NCBI RefSeq assembly: GCF_001580995.1
Contig: NZ_LHZU01000120.1
Span: 1 to 49,804, forward strand
DNA length: 49,804 nucleotides
Source: Acetobacter senegalensis
Lineage (GTDB): Bacteria > Pseudomonadota > Alphaproteobacteria > Acetobacterales > Acetobacteraceae
Direction of reading: 5' to 3'
Each line of letters starts with the position of its first letter. The first letter of the stretch is position 1. This document shows, one piece after another, positions 17,579-27,238 of the stretch. Both the position numbers and the translations under genes were made by a program. The notes beneath the pieces are model-generated. The model was not told the DNA's origin. It saw only the letters and a list, made by a program, of their open reading frames with translations, and ran no database searches.

Positions 17579-17767
17579 AGGTTCCTTCAGTGGGGGCGGT
17601 CGCCTCCCATTGGCTGACGATCCTAGTACGCTATAATGCGGTCTGAATTAGAAAGATGCTCTCGTCAAGCTATTCGCTCAGATCCGCCCCCTGCCGACGG
17701 CTTGAAAATCGATCAAACTCACCCGCATCAATGTTGTAATGTGATAGCGTATCTCAAATCGTGCATT

Positions 17768-17998
17768 TTATCTGATCGCCTTGTTTTGTCTCCGCACCTT
17801 GGCGAAACCACGATCAGTGACGATGAAACGCTCCAGCATGGGCACGATGAGACGCATGGGATCAGGGGCACTCTGTCCGGGGCTGCTACCGAGGATTTCA
17901 ACATAGGCGACAAGATCACGATGCAGGGTGGCCGGCAACTCCAGCGTGACCTTCACGGGCTTGTCATCCTCGATCGGACCGAGCTTCAGCTTCGTCAT
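17768..17998 (-). CDS. DUF2274 family protein at the end of the trb operon
   Basis: A 76-residue protein beginning MTKLKLGPIEDDKPVKVTL. The layout (LPATLHRDLVAYVEIL followed by APDPMRLIVPMLERFI) fits DUF2274, a ribbon-helix-helix-like small protein regularly found after trbI in Tn4371-type elements. The ATG overlaps the trbI stop (ATGA at 17995-17998), which fixes the start. Its role is unknown; a DNA-binding or regulatory job is only suggested by fold style. Confidence 0.8.
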   Translation of the reverse strand: MTKLKLGPIEDDKPVKVTLELPATLHRDLVAYVEILGSSPGQSAPDPMRLIVPMLERFIVTDRGFAKVRRQNKAIR

Positions 17999-19182
17999 GG
18001 GTGGATTTCCTCCTGTGTCCAAGGCTTTAGAACCAGATCGCGGTTCAGAATGAGCGTGAACGGCAGGCCCGGCCGGTCGGTCAGAGTGGGCTGAATGTTC
18101 AGGCTGCGATCGATCAGACGGTTGCCGACCATGGAGAAACCGTTACTTGCACCGCTCCGGATGGCCTGCATGAGATTGTTCTCGTTCCATGACGTCCCGG
18201 CTTCGGAGCCCACGCTGAGGAGAGTCGTGACCAGCGCTGCCCTGAAGAGCTGGCCCCAATGGTTGTTCACCTCATCCGACAGGCCCGACTGGCCGATGGC
18301 GTCGCCGCCGGGCAGCTTTTCCAGGACGAGGCTGTCGCCGTTCGGGTAGATCAGCCGCATCCAGATAATCTGGGTGCGCTGCTGCCCGAAGGAAATGCCG
18401 CTGTTATAGGCCCCGAACAGGGTGCTACCCTGCGGGATCAGCAAGAACCGGCCGGTCGGACTGTCATAGACGTTCTGGGTCACATGCCCGACGATCTGGC
18501 CGGGCAGGTCGGAGCTGAGCTTCGTGTTCAGCGCTCCAGCGATCACGGTGCCAGCCTGGAGGACGTAGGGCGAGACCAGCGGCATGATGCGATCGGGGCT
18601 GGCCATCGCACGATCGGGCGGACCTGCTAGAAAGGCGCGATTGCCGGTCTGCTGATCGGGGCTGGTCGGTGATGCCTGTGCTCCGGGAGCGGTGGCCATG
18701 ACCGGAATTGTCTGCGCACCCTGCCCCTCTCGCGCCTCGACCTGCGCGAAGAGCCGGCTGGTCCGCGCCGCCTCGATCTCCTGGTCACCGCGACGATCCC
18801 CCATGCCGGGAAGCGGTCCCGCGCGGCCCTGCCGCTGTGCGTTGAGGATCGGCCTGCCCAGATCGCCGGGCAAAGGCGGCCCCAGCTTCGGTGTATTGGT
18901 ATAGTCGCTGGGGAGTGCCGACAGCCCGTCGGCCGAGGCCCGTGCGTCCGTGTCCTGCGCCGCCTGAATCGGCCCTTTCTGCGTGTTGCTTTGTAGCGCG
19001 TAGCCCAGCGCGAGGCCGATGGCGAGCACTCCGGCGGCACCCAATGTCCAGATGACGGGGCGCGAGAGCTTTACGACCGGCGGACGCTGCGCGCGCAGCC
19101 GCAGATCGGGGGACGGTCCCGTTGCGCTTCCGTTTCCAGCAACGCCCCCTCCTCCATCCTTGCGCTCCTCGGTGTCGCTCAT
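17995..19182 (-). CDS. trbI: TrbI, VirB10-like type IV secretion protein
   Basis: A 395-residue protein spanning the cell envelope. It has a cytoplasmic N-terminus, one transmembrane helix at about 46-65 (WTLGAAGVLAIGLALGYAL), a Pro/Gly/Gln-rich linker, and the VirB10-type beta-barrel domain (from about 205, YVLQAGTVIAGALNTKLSSD to the C-terminus, including IPQGSTLFGAYNSGISFGQQ). With TrbG it builds the outer-membrane core of the mating channel. It overlaps trbG by 4 nt at its start and DUF2274 by 4 nt at its end. Confidence 0.95.
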   Translation of the reverse strand: MSDTEERKDGGGGVAGNGSATGPSPDLRLRAQRPPVVKLSRPVIWTLGAAGVLAIGLALGYALQSNTQKGPIQAAQDTDARASADGLSALPSDYTNTPKLGPPLPGDLGRPILNAQRQGRAGPLPGMGDRRGDQEIEAARTSRLFAQVEAREGQGAQTIPVMATAPGAQASPTSPDQQTGNRAFLAGPPDRAMASPDRIMPLVSPYVLQAGTVIAGALNTKLSSDLPGQIVGHVTQNVYDSPTGRFLLIPQGSTLFGAYNSGISFGQQRTQIIWMRLIYPNGDSLVLEKLPGGDAIGQSGLSDEVNNHWGQLFRAALVTTLLSVGSEAGTSWNENNLMQAIRSGASNGFSMVGNRLIDRSLNIQPTLTDRPGLPFTLILNRDLVLKPWTQEEIHP

Positions 19183-20180
19183 GACTTCCTGCCGTCAGTG
19201 CGGACAATCCGAACCCGTTGCTCGGAATGTTTGTCGCCCAGCCGCAATTCGGCGGCGGCAAAGAGGCGATCGACGATCATCCAGTTCTGCCGGACCCGAT
19301 AGTTCACCAGTTCCGGCCCGCCATCGGACCCGAGCACAAAGAGCGGGGGCAGTTCGCCCTGCCCGATACCGGACGGAAACGCGATGAACACCTTTCGCCG
19401 GTCATCGAACGCCCGCAGCGGCATCCAAGGCGGCATCCCACCTTTCACGCTTTCGATCGCGTAGCGGAAATTGAGCGTGTCGAGATTCAGCCCCGATTCC
19501 ACCGGGGTGACCTCGTCGGCGTCACTGTCCTGCCGATGCAGGGCAATCAGGTCATCTTCGGGATAGTCCCAGGACACAGACGCCATGTAGGTCGCAGGCG
19601 TCGCCCGCAATTCGGCGAGATAAGTCCGCCGATCAGTATTGACGATCAGATTGGTGGTCAGGTCCGGCCGCGTCGGCTTGACCAGAATATGCACCCGTTT
19701 GGTCATACCCGCGCCACTGGTGGTATCGCCGACGATCCAGCGCACGGTGTCGCCCACCGCGACCGGCCCAGTGCCGACCAGCTTCTCGCCGGGTTGCAGC
19801 ATAACGTCGGTGATCTCGCCGGGCGAAGCATAGACCTGATAGAGCGCACCCGCGCTGTAGGGGTAAACCTGCACCGCGTTCACATAGCCGCCTCGTGTCG
19901 GCTGGATGCGGGCGGCAAGATTGGCCTGCGTCACGCGCACGGTGGGATCAGCCGCTTCGGGCACGACATGGGCACGCCGCAAGGACGGAAGCGGTTTGAG
20001 CTGGCCCGGCAGGGGAAGGATTTGCGGAACTTCCACCACCTGCACAGGCTTCGGCGGATCGGGCTGGCGCACGGCCTGAGCCGCGTCATCATAACGAATA
20101 ACCGGCGGATGATAATGCTGCGCGCATCCGGCCAGCGGCAGGGTCAGCAACGGCAAGGCGCGCGTGAGGGTGCGGATCAT
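19179..20180 (-). CDS. trbG: TrbG, VirB9-like type IV secretion protein
   Basis: A 333-residue protein with a short signal and lipobox-like LAGC at residues 16-19, so possibly a lipoprotein. A Pro-rich segment follows, then the VirB9 beta domain (VQVYPYSAGALYQVYASPGEI and later LNFRYAIE). It partners TrbI in the outer-membrane core complex. The start overlaps the trbF stop by 4 nt and the stop overlaps the trbI start by 4 nt, as expected for a tightly coupled operon. Confidence 0.95.
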   Translation of the reverse strand: MIRTLTRALPLLTLPLAGCAQHYHPPVIRYDDAAQAVRQPDPPKPVQVVEVPQILPLPGQLKPLPSLRRAHVVPEAADPTVRVTQANLAARIQPTRGGYVNAVQVYPYSAGALYQVYASPGEITDVMLQPGEKLVGTGPVAVGDTVRWIVGDTTSGAGMTKRVHILVKPTRPDLTTNLIVNTDRRTYLAELRATPATYMASVSWDYPEDDLIALHRQDSDADEVTPVESGLNLDTLNFRYAIESVKGGMPPWMPLRAFDDRRKVFIAFPSGIGQGELPPLFVLGSDGGPELVNYRVRQNWMIVDRLFAAAELRLGDKHSEQRVRIVRTDGRKS

Positions 20181-20863
20181 TGTCCGAGTTCCTTAGACCA
20201 GTTGATGGCAGAGACGTAAATACCGAGCGGATTTTTCCGCAGATGATCCGCGTCGCGCGGCGTGCGCAGAACAACCGACACGATGGCGGTCCAGCGCTCG
20301 GTGCCGGCGAACGCGCCGTCGCGGTAATGGCGCTCGGTCCAGGCGACCCGGAAGCTACCGGGCGAGGCCCGGATCACCGAGGCGATGTCCACGTCGACCT
20401 GCTCATGCCCGATGCGCGAGAATGGATCGTTCAGCCGCGCATAATCGTTCAGCGCCACCGCGCCGGACGTGGTGGTGAAATCGTAGGCGCGCAGCCAGTT
20501 ATGCCGGACCACGACGGCATCGGATGACAGGGCGCGCACGTCGTGGACGAACTGCGCCAGATACCAGGCAATCTGCGGATCGGCGGGCATGTAGCCGGAC
20601 GTGGCCGGCGCCACGACCTGCGCCTGCCCCAGCCGGTCCACCTGCACGACCCACGGCGTGATGGTGCCGCGCGCGGACTGCCAGACCAGCCCGCCCCCAA
20701 GACCGGCGGACAGGAACAGAGAACCGAACGCCATCAGCCGCCAGTTGCGGGCCTGCACGCGGGCGGAGCCGATGCGCTCGTCCCATGCCTGCGCTGCCTT
20801 CTGATAGGGAGTGACGGGCTCAGGCGTGGTCCCGTAGCGTGTTGTGGAGCGACGGAACATCAT
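20177..20863 (-). CDS. trbF: TrbF, VirB8-like type IV secretion protein
   Basis: A 228-residue inner-membrane protein: a cytoplasmic N-terminus, one transmembrane helix at about 43-62 (WRLMAFGSLFLSAGLGGGLV), then a periplasmic VirB8-type NTF2-like domain ending YVSAINWSKELGQ. The start is either of two adjacent ATGs (MMFRRS). It overlaps trbL by 4 nt upstream and trbG by 4 nt downstream. It is a scaffold of the inner-membrane channel. Confidence 0.95.
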   Translation of the reverse strand: MMFRRSTTRYGTTPEPVTPYQKAAQAWDERIGSARVQARNWRLMAFGSLFLSAGLGGGLVWQSARGTITPWVVQVDRLGQAQVVAPATSGYMPADPQIAWYLAQFVHDVRALSSDAVVVRHNWLRAYDFTTTSGAVALNDYARLNDPFSRIGHEQVDVDIASVIRASPGSFRVAWTERHYRDGAFAGTERWTAIVSVVLRTPRDADHLRKNPLGIYVSAINWSKELGQ

Positions 20864-22263
20864 TCTTTCTCCGAGAGATCGATGGAGGTGGACCCGCCAC
20901 CGCCATCGGCGGAGCGGATGATATGGGCGGCCTCGGCAGCATGGGTGGCTGCGTTGCGGCGCTTCATGCTTCGCGCCCAGCGGGGTGGCGTACCCTCGGG
21001 GCCAGAACTGCCGCCGGCAACACCCCCTCCGCCGTTACCGGACGAACCACCAGACTGCCCGCCGTTCGCATCGGACGATGCCCCACCTGTGAAGCGTCCG
21101 CCTGTCGCGGTGAAAGCCCCTCGCGCGCCCTCGCCGTAGCTTTGTTTCATGGTGTTCGCCGCAGACGACATTTTGCTCTTCACGGCATTTGCGGCAGCGC
21201 TGCCCGGCGCCCGGGCGACACCGCCCAGCCCGGCTGCCATGCGGGCACCGGCAGTTTCGCCAGCGGCATTCATGGCACCCATGGAATAAGCCGTATTGGC
21301 GGCCCCCGCGATCGTGGCTCCGCCACGCGCGGCAGAAGCCGTGGCGCCGAGGGCTGCGGCGCCACCGGATGCGACAGCCCCGACACCGGCAACAGCAGCA
21401 GCGCCCATCGCGCCAACCGCCATGCCTGTGCCAACAGCGGCGCCCGCGCCAAGCTGTGGCGCGCCGGAGATCAGACCATTGGCAATGCTGCCGCCGTAAA
21501 TGGACAGGCCCACGATCGATACCGAGGCCAGCACGACAGAGACAGACTGGCCGATGGTCGGCACGGCATCGCCATAGGAGATGTTGAACTGCCGGAAGAG
21601 CACCGAGGCGATGGCGGAGATCACCGCCAGCACCATCACCTTCACGCCGGAGGAGACGACATTGCCCAGTACCTTCTCCGCCAGGAAGGCCGTCCGGTTG
21701 AACAGGGCAAAGGGGATCAGCACGAAGCCTGCCAGCGTGGTCAGCTTGAACTCGATCAGGGCCACGAAAAGCTGCACGGCCAGAATGAAGAACGCCGCCA
21801 GCACAATCAGCCAGGACAGGCACAGCACAAAAATCTGGATGAAGTTCTTGAAGAAGGCCACCGGACCCAGCAGGTTGTGGACAGAGTCCAGCAGCGGCTG
21901 GGCCGCATCGAACCCCGTCGCGGCCAGTCGGCCGGGACGGAGGAAATCCGACAGTGCCAGACTGCCACCCCCGACCTTCAGGCCCATGGCGGCGAAACTG
22001 TCGAACACCACCTTCGCAAGATGATCGAAATTGTTGATCAGAAAAGCAAAGAATCCGATATACAGCGTCTTCTTCACCAGACGCTGGATGATGTCCTCGT
22101 CCGCCGCCCAAGCCCAGAACAGCCCGGCCAACGCGATATCGAGCACAGACAGCGATCCCGCCAGCGAAACCACATTTCCTTTCAGCAGGCCGAAACCGCT
22201 GTCGATCGTGGTCGTGAAGGTGTTCAGGAAGGTATCAATAACGCCCACGTCGTTGGTGGCCAT
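20860..22263 (-). CDS. trbL: TrbL, VirB6-like polytopic channel protein
   Basis: A 467-residue polytopic membrane protein with at least six hydrophobic segments between about 30 and 270 (for example LIVLAAFFILAVQLFVALI and TLAGFVLIPFALF). It ends in a long Ala/Gly-rich and then charged C-terminal tail that is typical of TrbL and produces long GC-rich antisense frames. It forms the inner-membrane part of the conjugation channel. It lies 5 nt after trbJ; no trbK-like lipoprotein gene is seen between trbJ and trbL. Confidence 0.95.
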   Translation of the reverse strand: MATNDVGVIDTFLNTFTTTIDSGFGLLKGNVVSLAGSLSVLDIALAGLFWAWAADEDIIQRLVKKTLYIGFFAFLINNFDHLAKVVFDSFAAMGLKVGGGSLALSDFLRPGRLAATGFDAAQPLLDSVHNLLGPVAFFKNFIQIFVLCLSWLIVLAAFFILAVQLFVALIEFKLTTLAGFVLIPFALFNRTAFLAEKVLGNVVSSGVKVMVLAVISAIASVLFRQFNISYGDAVPTIGQSVSVVLASVSIVGLSIYGGSIANGLISGAPQLGAGAAVGTGMAVGAMGAAAVAGVGAVASGGAAALGATASAARGGATIAGAANTAYSMGAMNAAGETAGARMAAGLGGVARAPGSAAANAVKSKMSSAANTMKQSYGEGARGAFTATGGRFTGGASSDANGGQSGGSSGNGGGGVAGGSSGPEGTPPRWARSMKRRNAATHAAEAAHIIRSADGGGGSTSIDLSEKE

Positions 22264-22268
22264 GGCCG

Positions 22269-23042
22269 TCAGTTCCCATTGCTGCCGAACATGGACACCG
22301 TTCCCGGTGCATAGGCGTCATGCTGCGAAAAGTGCTGATACTGCGTGTCACTTTCCGCTTCCGTCGCGGCATCACGCGCCTGTTGCAGGGCCGTGGCGCG
22401 GCCGTTGGCGGCGAGTTCGGCCTGAATGTCGGAAAGCTGATGCGATTGCAGGGCCAGAAGCTGATTTCCCGCCTGCGCGGCCTGCAACGCTCCGGTGGAG
22501 GTCTGGCTGGCCGATACAAGCTGGCTCATGGCGCTGCTGTCAGAGGGAATGTTGCCCACCACCCGCGCCTGCAATTTCAGCGCGTCCTCGAACCCGCCCA
22601 CGGAATACTGCCAGCGTGTCTGTGCCTGGCTGAACAGGGTACTATCGGACATACCGGACGACACGGACGTGTACGCCTGCTGATACTGCTGCTCGACGGA
22701 CTGGACGCTGTAGGCGATGTTCTGCGCCTGCGCGAGCAGTGCCGTGGTCTGGGAAATCGATGATTGCAGCGATGACAATGTCGATAGCGGCAGGCTCGCC
22801 AGATTACGCCCCTGATTGACCAGCATCTGCGCCTGATTGGCCAGTGACGTGATCTGGTTGTCGATCTGCTGGAGCGTGCGGGCGGCGATCAACACGTTCT
22901 CGACGTGGTTCGCGCCGTCATAGACCGCCCACTGCGCAGATGCAGACACAACCGGCATGAGAAAAACCAGAGCCGTTCCCATGGCCACGACACATCCAGG
23001 GTGGAAATCTTTTGCCCGGATACGGAAAAGTTTTTCCATCAT
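22269..23042 (-). CDS. trbJ: TrbJ, VirB5-like pilus-tip protein
   Basis: A 257-residue secreted protein: a signal peptide ending VVSASA before Q (about residue 36), then VYDGANHVENVL and long helical, Gln/Ser-rich stretches as in the TrbJ/VirB5 family. The ATG at 23042 overlaps the trbE stop (ATGA); an in-frame ATG three bases on is also possible. A longer upstream reading would run deep into trbE and was rejected. It probably sits at the pilus tip and contacts the recipient. Confidence 0.92.
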   Translation of the reverse strand: MMEKLFRIRAKDFHPGCVVAMGTALVFLMPVVSASAQWAVYDGANHVENVLIAARTLQQIDNQITSLANQAQMLVNQGRNLASLPLSTLSSLQSSISQTTALLAQAQNIAYSVQSVEQQYQQAYTSVSSGMSDSTLFSQAQTRWQYSVGGFEDALKLQARVVGNIPSDSSAMSQLVSASQTSTGALQAAQAGNQLLALQSHQLSDIQAELAANGRATALQQARDAATEAESDTQYQHFSQHDAYAPGTVSMFGSNGN

Positions 23043-25471
23043 GGCACGCCCCCTTCCCGCAGAAGGTCCGCCGCCCACGTGACACCGCGTACCTCGAACC
23101 AGGCGGACAGAAAACCGTCCCGCCCGTGTTCCGCCAGCACGCTATCGATCAGTCGATGATCGTCCTTCCCCGACGCGGCACACAACGCCAGCGCCACCGA
23201 GCCGAGGCCCAGTTCGAACAGGCGGTTGCCGCGCTGGGTCTGACAGTAATATTCCCGCTTGGACGCCGCACGGGCGATGATGGCGATCTGCCGGTCGTTC
23301 AGACCGAAATCCCGATAGATCGCCATGATCTGCGGCTCGATGGCGCGCTCGTTGGGAAGAAATATCCGCGTCGGACAGCTTTCCACCACCGCAGGTGCGA
23401 TTGGACTGTTGGCAATGTCCGACAGGGATTGCGTGGCGAAGATGACGCTGGCGTTCTTCTTGCGCAGGGTTTTCAGCCATTCCCGCAACTGACCGGAGAA
23501 GTTTCCGTCATCGAGAACCAGCCAGCCCTCGTCGATCACCAGCAGCGTCGGGCGGCCGTCCAGACGGCCTTCGATCCGATGAAACAGATAGGACAGCACG
23601 GATGATGCCGCGCCGGAGCCGATCAGCCCTTCGGTCTCGAACACCACCACATCGGCATCCCCGATACGTTCGGCATCGGCGTCCAGCAGATGGCCATAAG
23701 GACCACCCAGGCAGTATGGGGCCAGCGCCTGCTTCAGGGCGTTGGACTGGAGGAGTGCTACCAGACCGGAGATCGTGCGTTCATGGCCGGGCGATGACGC
23801 GAGGGAATTCAGGGCCGACCAGAGATGGGCTTTGACGTCCGGCGTCAGCGTCACCCCCTCGCCAACGAGGATCTGCCCCAGCCACTCGCTGGCCCATTTG
23901 CGCTCATCGGGATCGTCAATCTGCGCCAGGGGCTGAAGGGCGACGGGCGCGGTTTCTGTATCCCCGTCCGTCAGGCCACCACCGAGATCGTGCCAATCCC
24001 CGCCCATCGCCAGCGTGGCGGCGCGCATCGAGCCGCCAAAATCGAATGCGAAAACCTGTGCGCCCTGATATCGCTGGAACTGCAACGCCATAAGGGCCAG
24101 CAACACTGACTTTCCGGCCCCTGTCGGGCCGGCAATCAGGGTATGACCGACATCCCCGACATGCAGGGAAAACCGGAAGGGTGTGGCTCCTGCCGTCCTG
24201 CCATAAAACAGCGGCAGGGCGTTGAAATGCCCATCCTGCTCCGGTCCGGCCCAGACGGCAGAGAGCGGAATCATATGGGCCAGATTCAGTGTCGAGACCG
24301 GCGGCTGGCGGACATTGGCGTAAACATGACCGGGCAAGCTCCCCAGCCAGGCTTCCACGGCATTCAGGCTTTCCGTCATGCAGGTGAAGTCCCGCCCCTG
24401 AATGATCTTCTCGACCAGACGCAGTTTCTCGGCCGCGATGCTGGCACTGCCATCCCAGACTGTGACGGTGGCGGTGAGATAGGCCTGTCCGACGTCATCA
24501 GCACCAAGGGATTGCAACGCCAGATCCGCATCGGCCGCCTTATTGGCAGCGTCATTGTCCACGAGGACGGACGCCTCGTTGGTCATGACCTCGCGCACGA
24601 TGGCCGCGATCGATTTCCGCTTTGCGAACCACTGCCGCCGGATCTTCGTCAGAACCTTGGTGGCGTCGGTCTTGTCGAGCAGGATGGCGCGGGTGGACCA
24701 GCGATAGGGCATGGCCAGCCGGTTCAGGTCATCCAGGATTCCGGGAAAGGTCCGCGACGGGAAACCGGTAATGGTCAGGGTTTTCAGGTACGCATCTCCC
24801 AGCTTTGGCTCCAGACCACCCGACAGAGGCTGGTCCACCAGCAGGGCATCGAGATGCATGGGAATTTCCGGCACCCTGACGCGCTGGTTGCGGGTCGAAA
24901 TGGTGCTGTGCAGATACGTCAGCGTCTCGCCGTCATCGAGCCAGGCGGCCTCGGGCATGAACCCGTCCAGCAGGGCCAGCATCCGGTCGGAGCGATCCAC
25001 GAACACATGAAGCATGCCGTGCGGGTCCGGCCCGTCACGCTCCCGGCCTTCATAGAGAAAGCGCGAAGCCCGATCGGAAGACTCCGCCGGTGGCAGCCAG
25101 ACCAGGGTCAGGAAATACCGGCTCTCGAAATGCGCCCCCTCATCCTCGAACTGCTCCCGGCGTTCCAGATCGACCATCTGACTGGCGGCATCGGGGAAAT
25201 CGCTCTCGGGATAGAGCGTGGCGGGAACGCGCTGCGCTTCCACGAACACGGCCCAGCCGGAGCCAAGACGGCGCAGGGCATTGTTCAGCCGTCCGGTGAC
25301 CCCAACCAGTTCGGCGGGTGTTGCGCTATCGAGATCGGGGCCGCGTATCTTTGCTGTGCGCTGGAAGGAACCGTCCTTGTTCAGCACGACGCCTTTTGCA
25401 ACCAGAGCGGCCCAGGGCAGGAAATCCGAAAGGAGGGCAGCACGGTTGCGATATTCGCCAAGGGACATCAT
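23039..25471 (-). CDS. trbE: TrbE, VirB4-like secretion ATPase
   Basis: An 810-residue VirB4-type ATPase that powers pilus assembly and transfer. Walker A is LIAGPTGAGKSVLLAL and Walker B TLLVIDEGWLVLDD; the CagE_TrbE N-terminal domain precedes them. I start it at the ATG of MMSLGEYRNRAALL (25471), because GGAGGGCAGGGCG lies just upstream and the family begins there. The open frame extends 62 codons further but is GC-rich shadow overlapping trbD. It begins 13 nt after trbD. Confidence 0.95.
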   Translation of the reverse strand: MMSLGEYRNRAALLSDFLPWAALVAKGVVLNKDGSFQRTAKIRGPDLDSATPAELVGVTGRLNNALRRLGSGWAVFVEAQRVPATLYPESDFPDAASQMVDLERREQFEDEGAHFESRYFLTLVWLPPAESSDRASRFLYEGRERDGPDPHGMLHVFVDRSDRMLALLDGFMPEAAWLDDGETLTYLHSTISTRNQRVRVPEIPMHLDALLVDQPLSGGLEPKLGDAYLKTLTITGFPSRTFPGILDDLNRLAMPYRWSTRAILLDKTDATKVLTKIRRQWFAKRKSIAAIVREVMTNEASVLVDNDAANKAADADLALQSLGADDVGQAYLTATVTVWDGSASIAAEKLRLVEKIIQGRDFTCMTESLNAVEAWLGSLPGHVYANVRQPPVSTLNLAHMIPLSAVWAGPEQDGHFNALPLFYGRTAGATPFRFSLHVGDVGHTLIAGPTGAGKSVLLALMALQFQRYQGAQVFAFDFGGSMRAATLAMGGDWHDLGGGLTDGDTETAPVALQPLAQIDDPDERKWASEWLGQILVGEGVTLTPDVKAHLWSALNSLASSPGHERTISGLVALLQSNALKQALAPYCLGGPYGHLLDADAERIGDADVVVFETEGLIGSGAASSVLSYLFHRIEGRLDGRPTLLVIDEGWLVLDDGNFSGQLREWLKTLRKKNASVIFATQSLSDIANSPIAPAVVESCPTRIFLPNERAIEPQIMAIYRDFGLNDRQIAIIARAASKREYYCQTQRGNRLFELGLGSVALALCAASGKDDHRLIDSVLAEHGRDGFLSAWFEVRGVTWAADLLREGGVP

Positions 25472-25484
25472 CGCCCTGCCCTCC

Positions 25485-25760
25485 CTATGCCCGCAACCAG
25501 GCGGGATAGCGGAGATGCCGCCGGCCCACCTCGACGAACAGCGGATCGCGCTTCGCTCCCCAGACCGCGAGCCCGTGGCCGACGATCCAGAACAGGGCGC
25601 CGACCAGCCACAGCCGCAGCCCCAGAGAAATCGCGGCCCCGAGCGTGCCGTTGGCAATCGCCAGTGTACGGGGAGCCCCGCCCAGCAGGATCGGGTCAGT
25701 CAGGGACCGATGGACCGGGACATGGAAACCCGGCACGGCATCATCGTCATATCCCGCCAT
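25485..25760 (-). CDS. trbD: TrbD, VirB3-like protein
   Basis: A 91-residue inner-membrane protein. VPVHRSLTDPILLGGAPR is the conserved TrbD/VirB3 opening; hydrophobic segments follow at about 32-60. The ATG overlaps the trbC stop by one base (TGATG). The open frame continues upstream, but those codons are antisense-style shadow of trbC. It assists assembly of the VirB4-type ATPase complex. Confidence 0.92.
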   Translation of the reverse strand: MAGYDDDAVPGFHVPVHRSLTDPILLGGAPRTLAIANGTLGAAISLGLRLWLVGALFWIVGHGLAVWGAKRDPLFVEVGRRHLRYPAWLRA

Positions 25761-26092
25761 CAGATCAGTGCTCCCCCGGAGAAGGAGAAGAACGACAGGA
25801 AGAAGCTGGACGCCGCAAAAGCGATGGACAGGCCAAAGACGATCTGGATCAGGCGACGGAAGCCACCCGAGGTTTCGCCAAAGGCCAGGGTCAGGCCGGT
25901 CACGGTGATGATGATCACCGACACGATGCGCGCCACCGGTCCCTGCACGGATTCCAGGATCTGGTTGAGCGGTTCTTCCCATGGCATGTCCGAACCGGAC
26001 GCCAAGGCCGAGGAGCACCATGCGATGGACAGTAGCAGCACGGCGGAAAGGAGCGGCGCGTGCCGACGCACGCGGAACAGCGTGAGGTTCAT
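25760..26092 (-). CDS. trbC: TrbC, VirB2-like pilin
   Basis: A 110-residue prepilin. A long hydrophobic signal (LLSAVLLLSIAWCSSALA) is followed by the mature pilin with two hydrophobic helices (VARIVSVIIITVTGLTLAFG and IVFGLSIAFAASSFFLSFF). In P-type systems TrbC is trimmed and cyclised with help from the TraF peptidase, which this element also encodes (39366-39971). The start ATG overlaps the trbB stop (ATGA at 26089-26092). Confidence 0.93.
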   Translation of the reverse strand: MNLTLFRVRRHAPLLSAVLLLSIAWCSSALASGSDMPWEEPLNQILESVQGPVARIVSVIIITVTGLTLAFGETSGGFRRLIQIVFGLSIAFAASSFFLSFFSFSGGALI

Positions 26093-27066
26093 TGGGATTC
26101 TCCCGAATGCTGGAAGGGATGGATGCAATAAGCGCCTGTGGCGTGATCGAGCCCGTCCACGGTGACGAGTTCGGACAACCGGCGCCGCGTGCCCCGCCCG
26201 GACAGGACAGCGATCACGTCGATCGTCTCGGCGATCAGCGCGCGGGGCACGGTGACCACGATCTCCTGGATCAGTTGCTCCATGCGATGCAGGGCACCGA
26301 TGGCGGTGCCGGCATGCAGCGTGCCGATCCCACCGGGATGACCCGTGCCCCAGGCCTTGAGCATATCCAGCGCCTCGGGACCGCGCACCTCGCCGATCGG
26401 GATACGATCAGGCCGCAGCCGCAGGGCCGAACGGACCAGCTCGGACAGCGTGACGATGCCGTCCTTTGTGCGCAGGGACACCAGATTGGGTGCCGCGCAT
26501 TGCAGTTCGCGCGTGTCCTCGATCAGCACGACGCGATCGTCGGTTTTCGCGACTTCGGCCAGCAGGGCGTTGACCAGCGTGGTCTTGCCCGTGGATGTCC
26601 CGCCGGCGACCAGGATGTTCTTTCTCTCGGCAACGGCCTGGCGCAGAAAATCCGCCTGCCCCACCGTCATGATCCCGGTGGCGACATAATCGTCGAGGGT
26701 GAACACCGCGACGGCGGGCTTGCGGATGGCGAAACTCGGGGCCGTCACCACGGGTGGCAACAGCCCCTCGAACCGCTCCCCGGTCGGCAGTTCCGCCGAT
26801 ACGCGTGGCGCTGCGTCATGCACTTCCGCCCCGACATGGTGTGCGACCAGACGCACGATGCGCTCGGCATCGGCGGGGGTAATGGTTTCGCCCGTGTCGG
26901 ATAGTCCCTCAGACAACCGGTCAATCCACAACCGCCCGTCGGGGTTGAGCATCACCTCGACCACGGCGGGATCGGCAAGGTGCCCCGCGATCGCCGGTCC
27001 CATCGCCGTGCGCAGCATCGAGATGCCGCGTGCCTGGCTTTCCGAATTATGGTGCGAAACCGCCAT
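26089..27066 (-). CDS. trbB: TrbB, VirB11-like secretion ATPase
   Basis: A 325-residue hexameric traffic ATPase of the VirB11/TrbB family, on the cytoplasmic face of the channel. Walker A is [17 protein letters not shown]; the Asp box [12 protein letters not shown] and the His box [14 protein letters not shown] are complete. It is the first gene of the trb operon, which then runs without gaps above 15 nt to DUF2274. About 170 bp separate it from the CopG-like gene, the likely site of the operon promoter. Confidence 0.95.
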   Translation of the reverse strand: MAVSHHNSESQARGISMLRTAMGPAIAGHLADPAVVEVMLNPDGRLWIDRLSEGLSDTGETITPADAERIVRLVAHHVGAEVHDAAPRVSAELPTGERFEGLLPPVVTAPSFAIRKPAVAVFTLDDYVATGIMTVGQADFLRQAVAERKNILVAGGTSTGKTTLVNALLAEVAKTDDRVVLIEDTRELQCAAPNLVSLRTKDGIVTLSELVRSALRLRPDRIPIGEVRGPEALDMLKAWGTGHPGGIGTLHAGTAIGALHRMEQLIQEIVVTVPRALIAETIDVIAVLSGRGTRRRLSELVTVDGLDHATGAYCIHPFQHSGESQ

Positions 27067-27238
27067 CTAATCCCCGCTCGAACGGGACCGGAACAGATGG
27101 TCCCCACACGGGGATGATTAAAAGAGGGCCATTTCGGCTCGATTCAACAACTATTGCGGACCGTGCGGCCATTGCGTGGAAACGGCGGCAATCGGCGGGA
27201 TTGACGAATCCTTTTGGCAGCCCCACGCAATCTGACGA

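Noticed and set aside
20839..22314. A 491-codon open frame on the plus strand opposite trbL
   Set aside because: It is antisense to the clear TrbL gene, rich in Arg/His/Gly as expected of a shadow in GC-rich DNA, with no domain and no start signal.
25472..25657. Extended TrbE N-terminus
   Set aside because: It overlaps trbD, is Gly/Arg/Cys-rich, and lacks the ribosome site seen at 25471.
24143..26035. A 630-codon open frame on the plus strand opposite trbE, trbD and trbC
   Set aside because: It crosses three well-identified minus-strand genes and shows low-complexity composition; a GC shadow.
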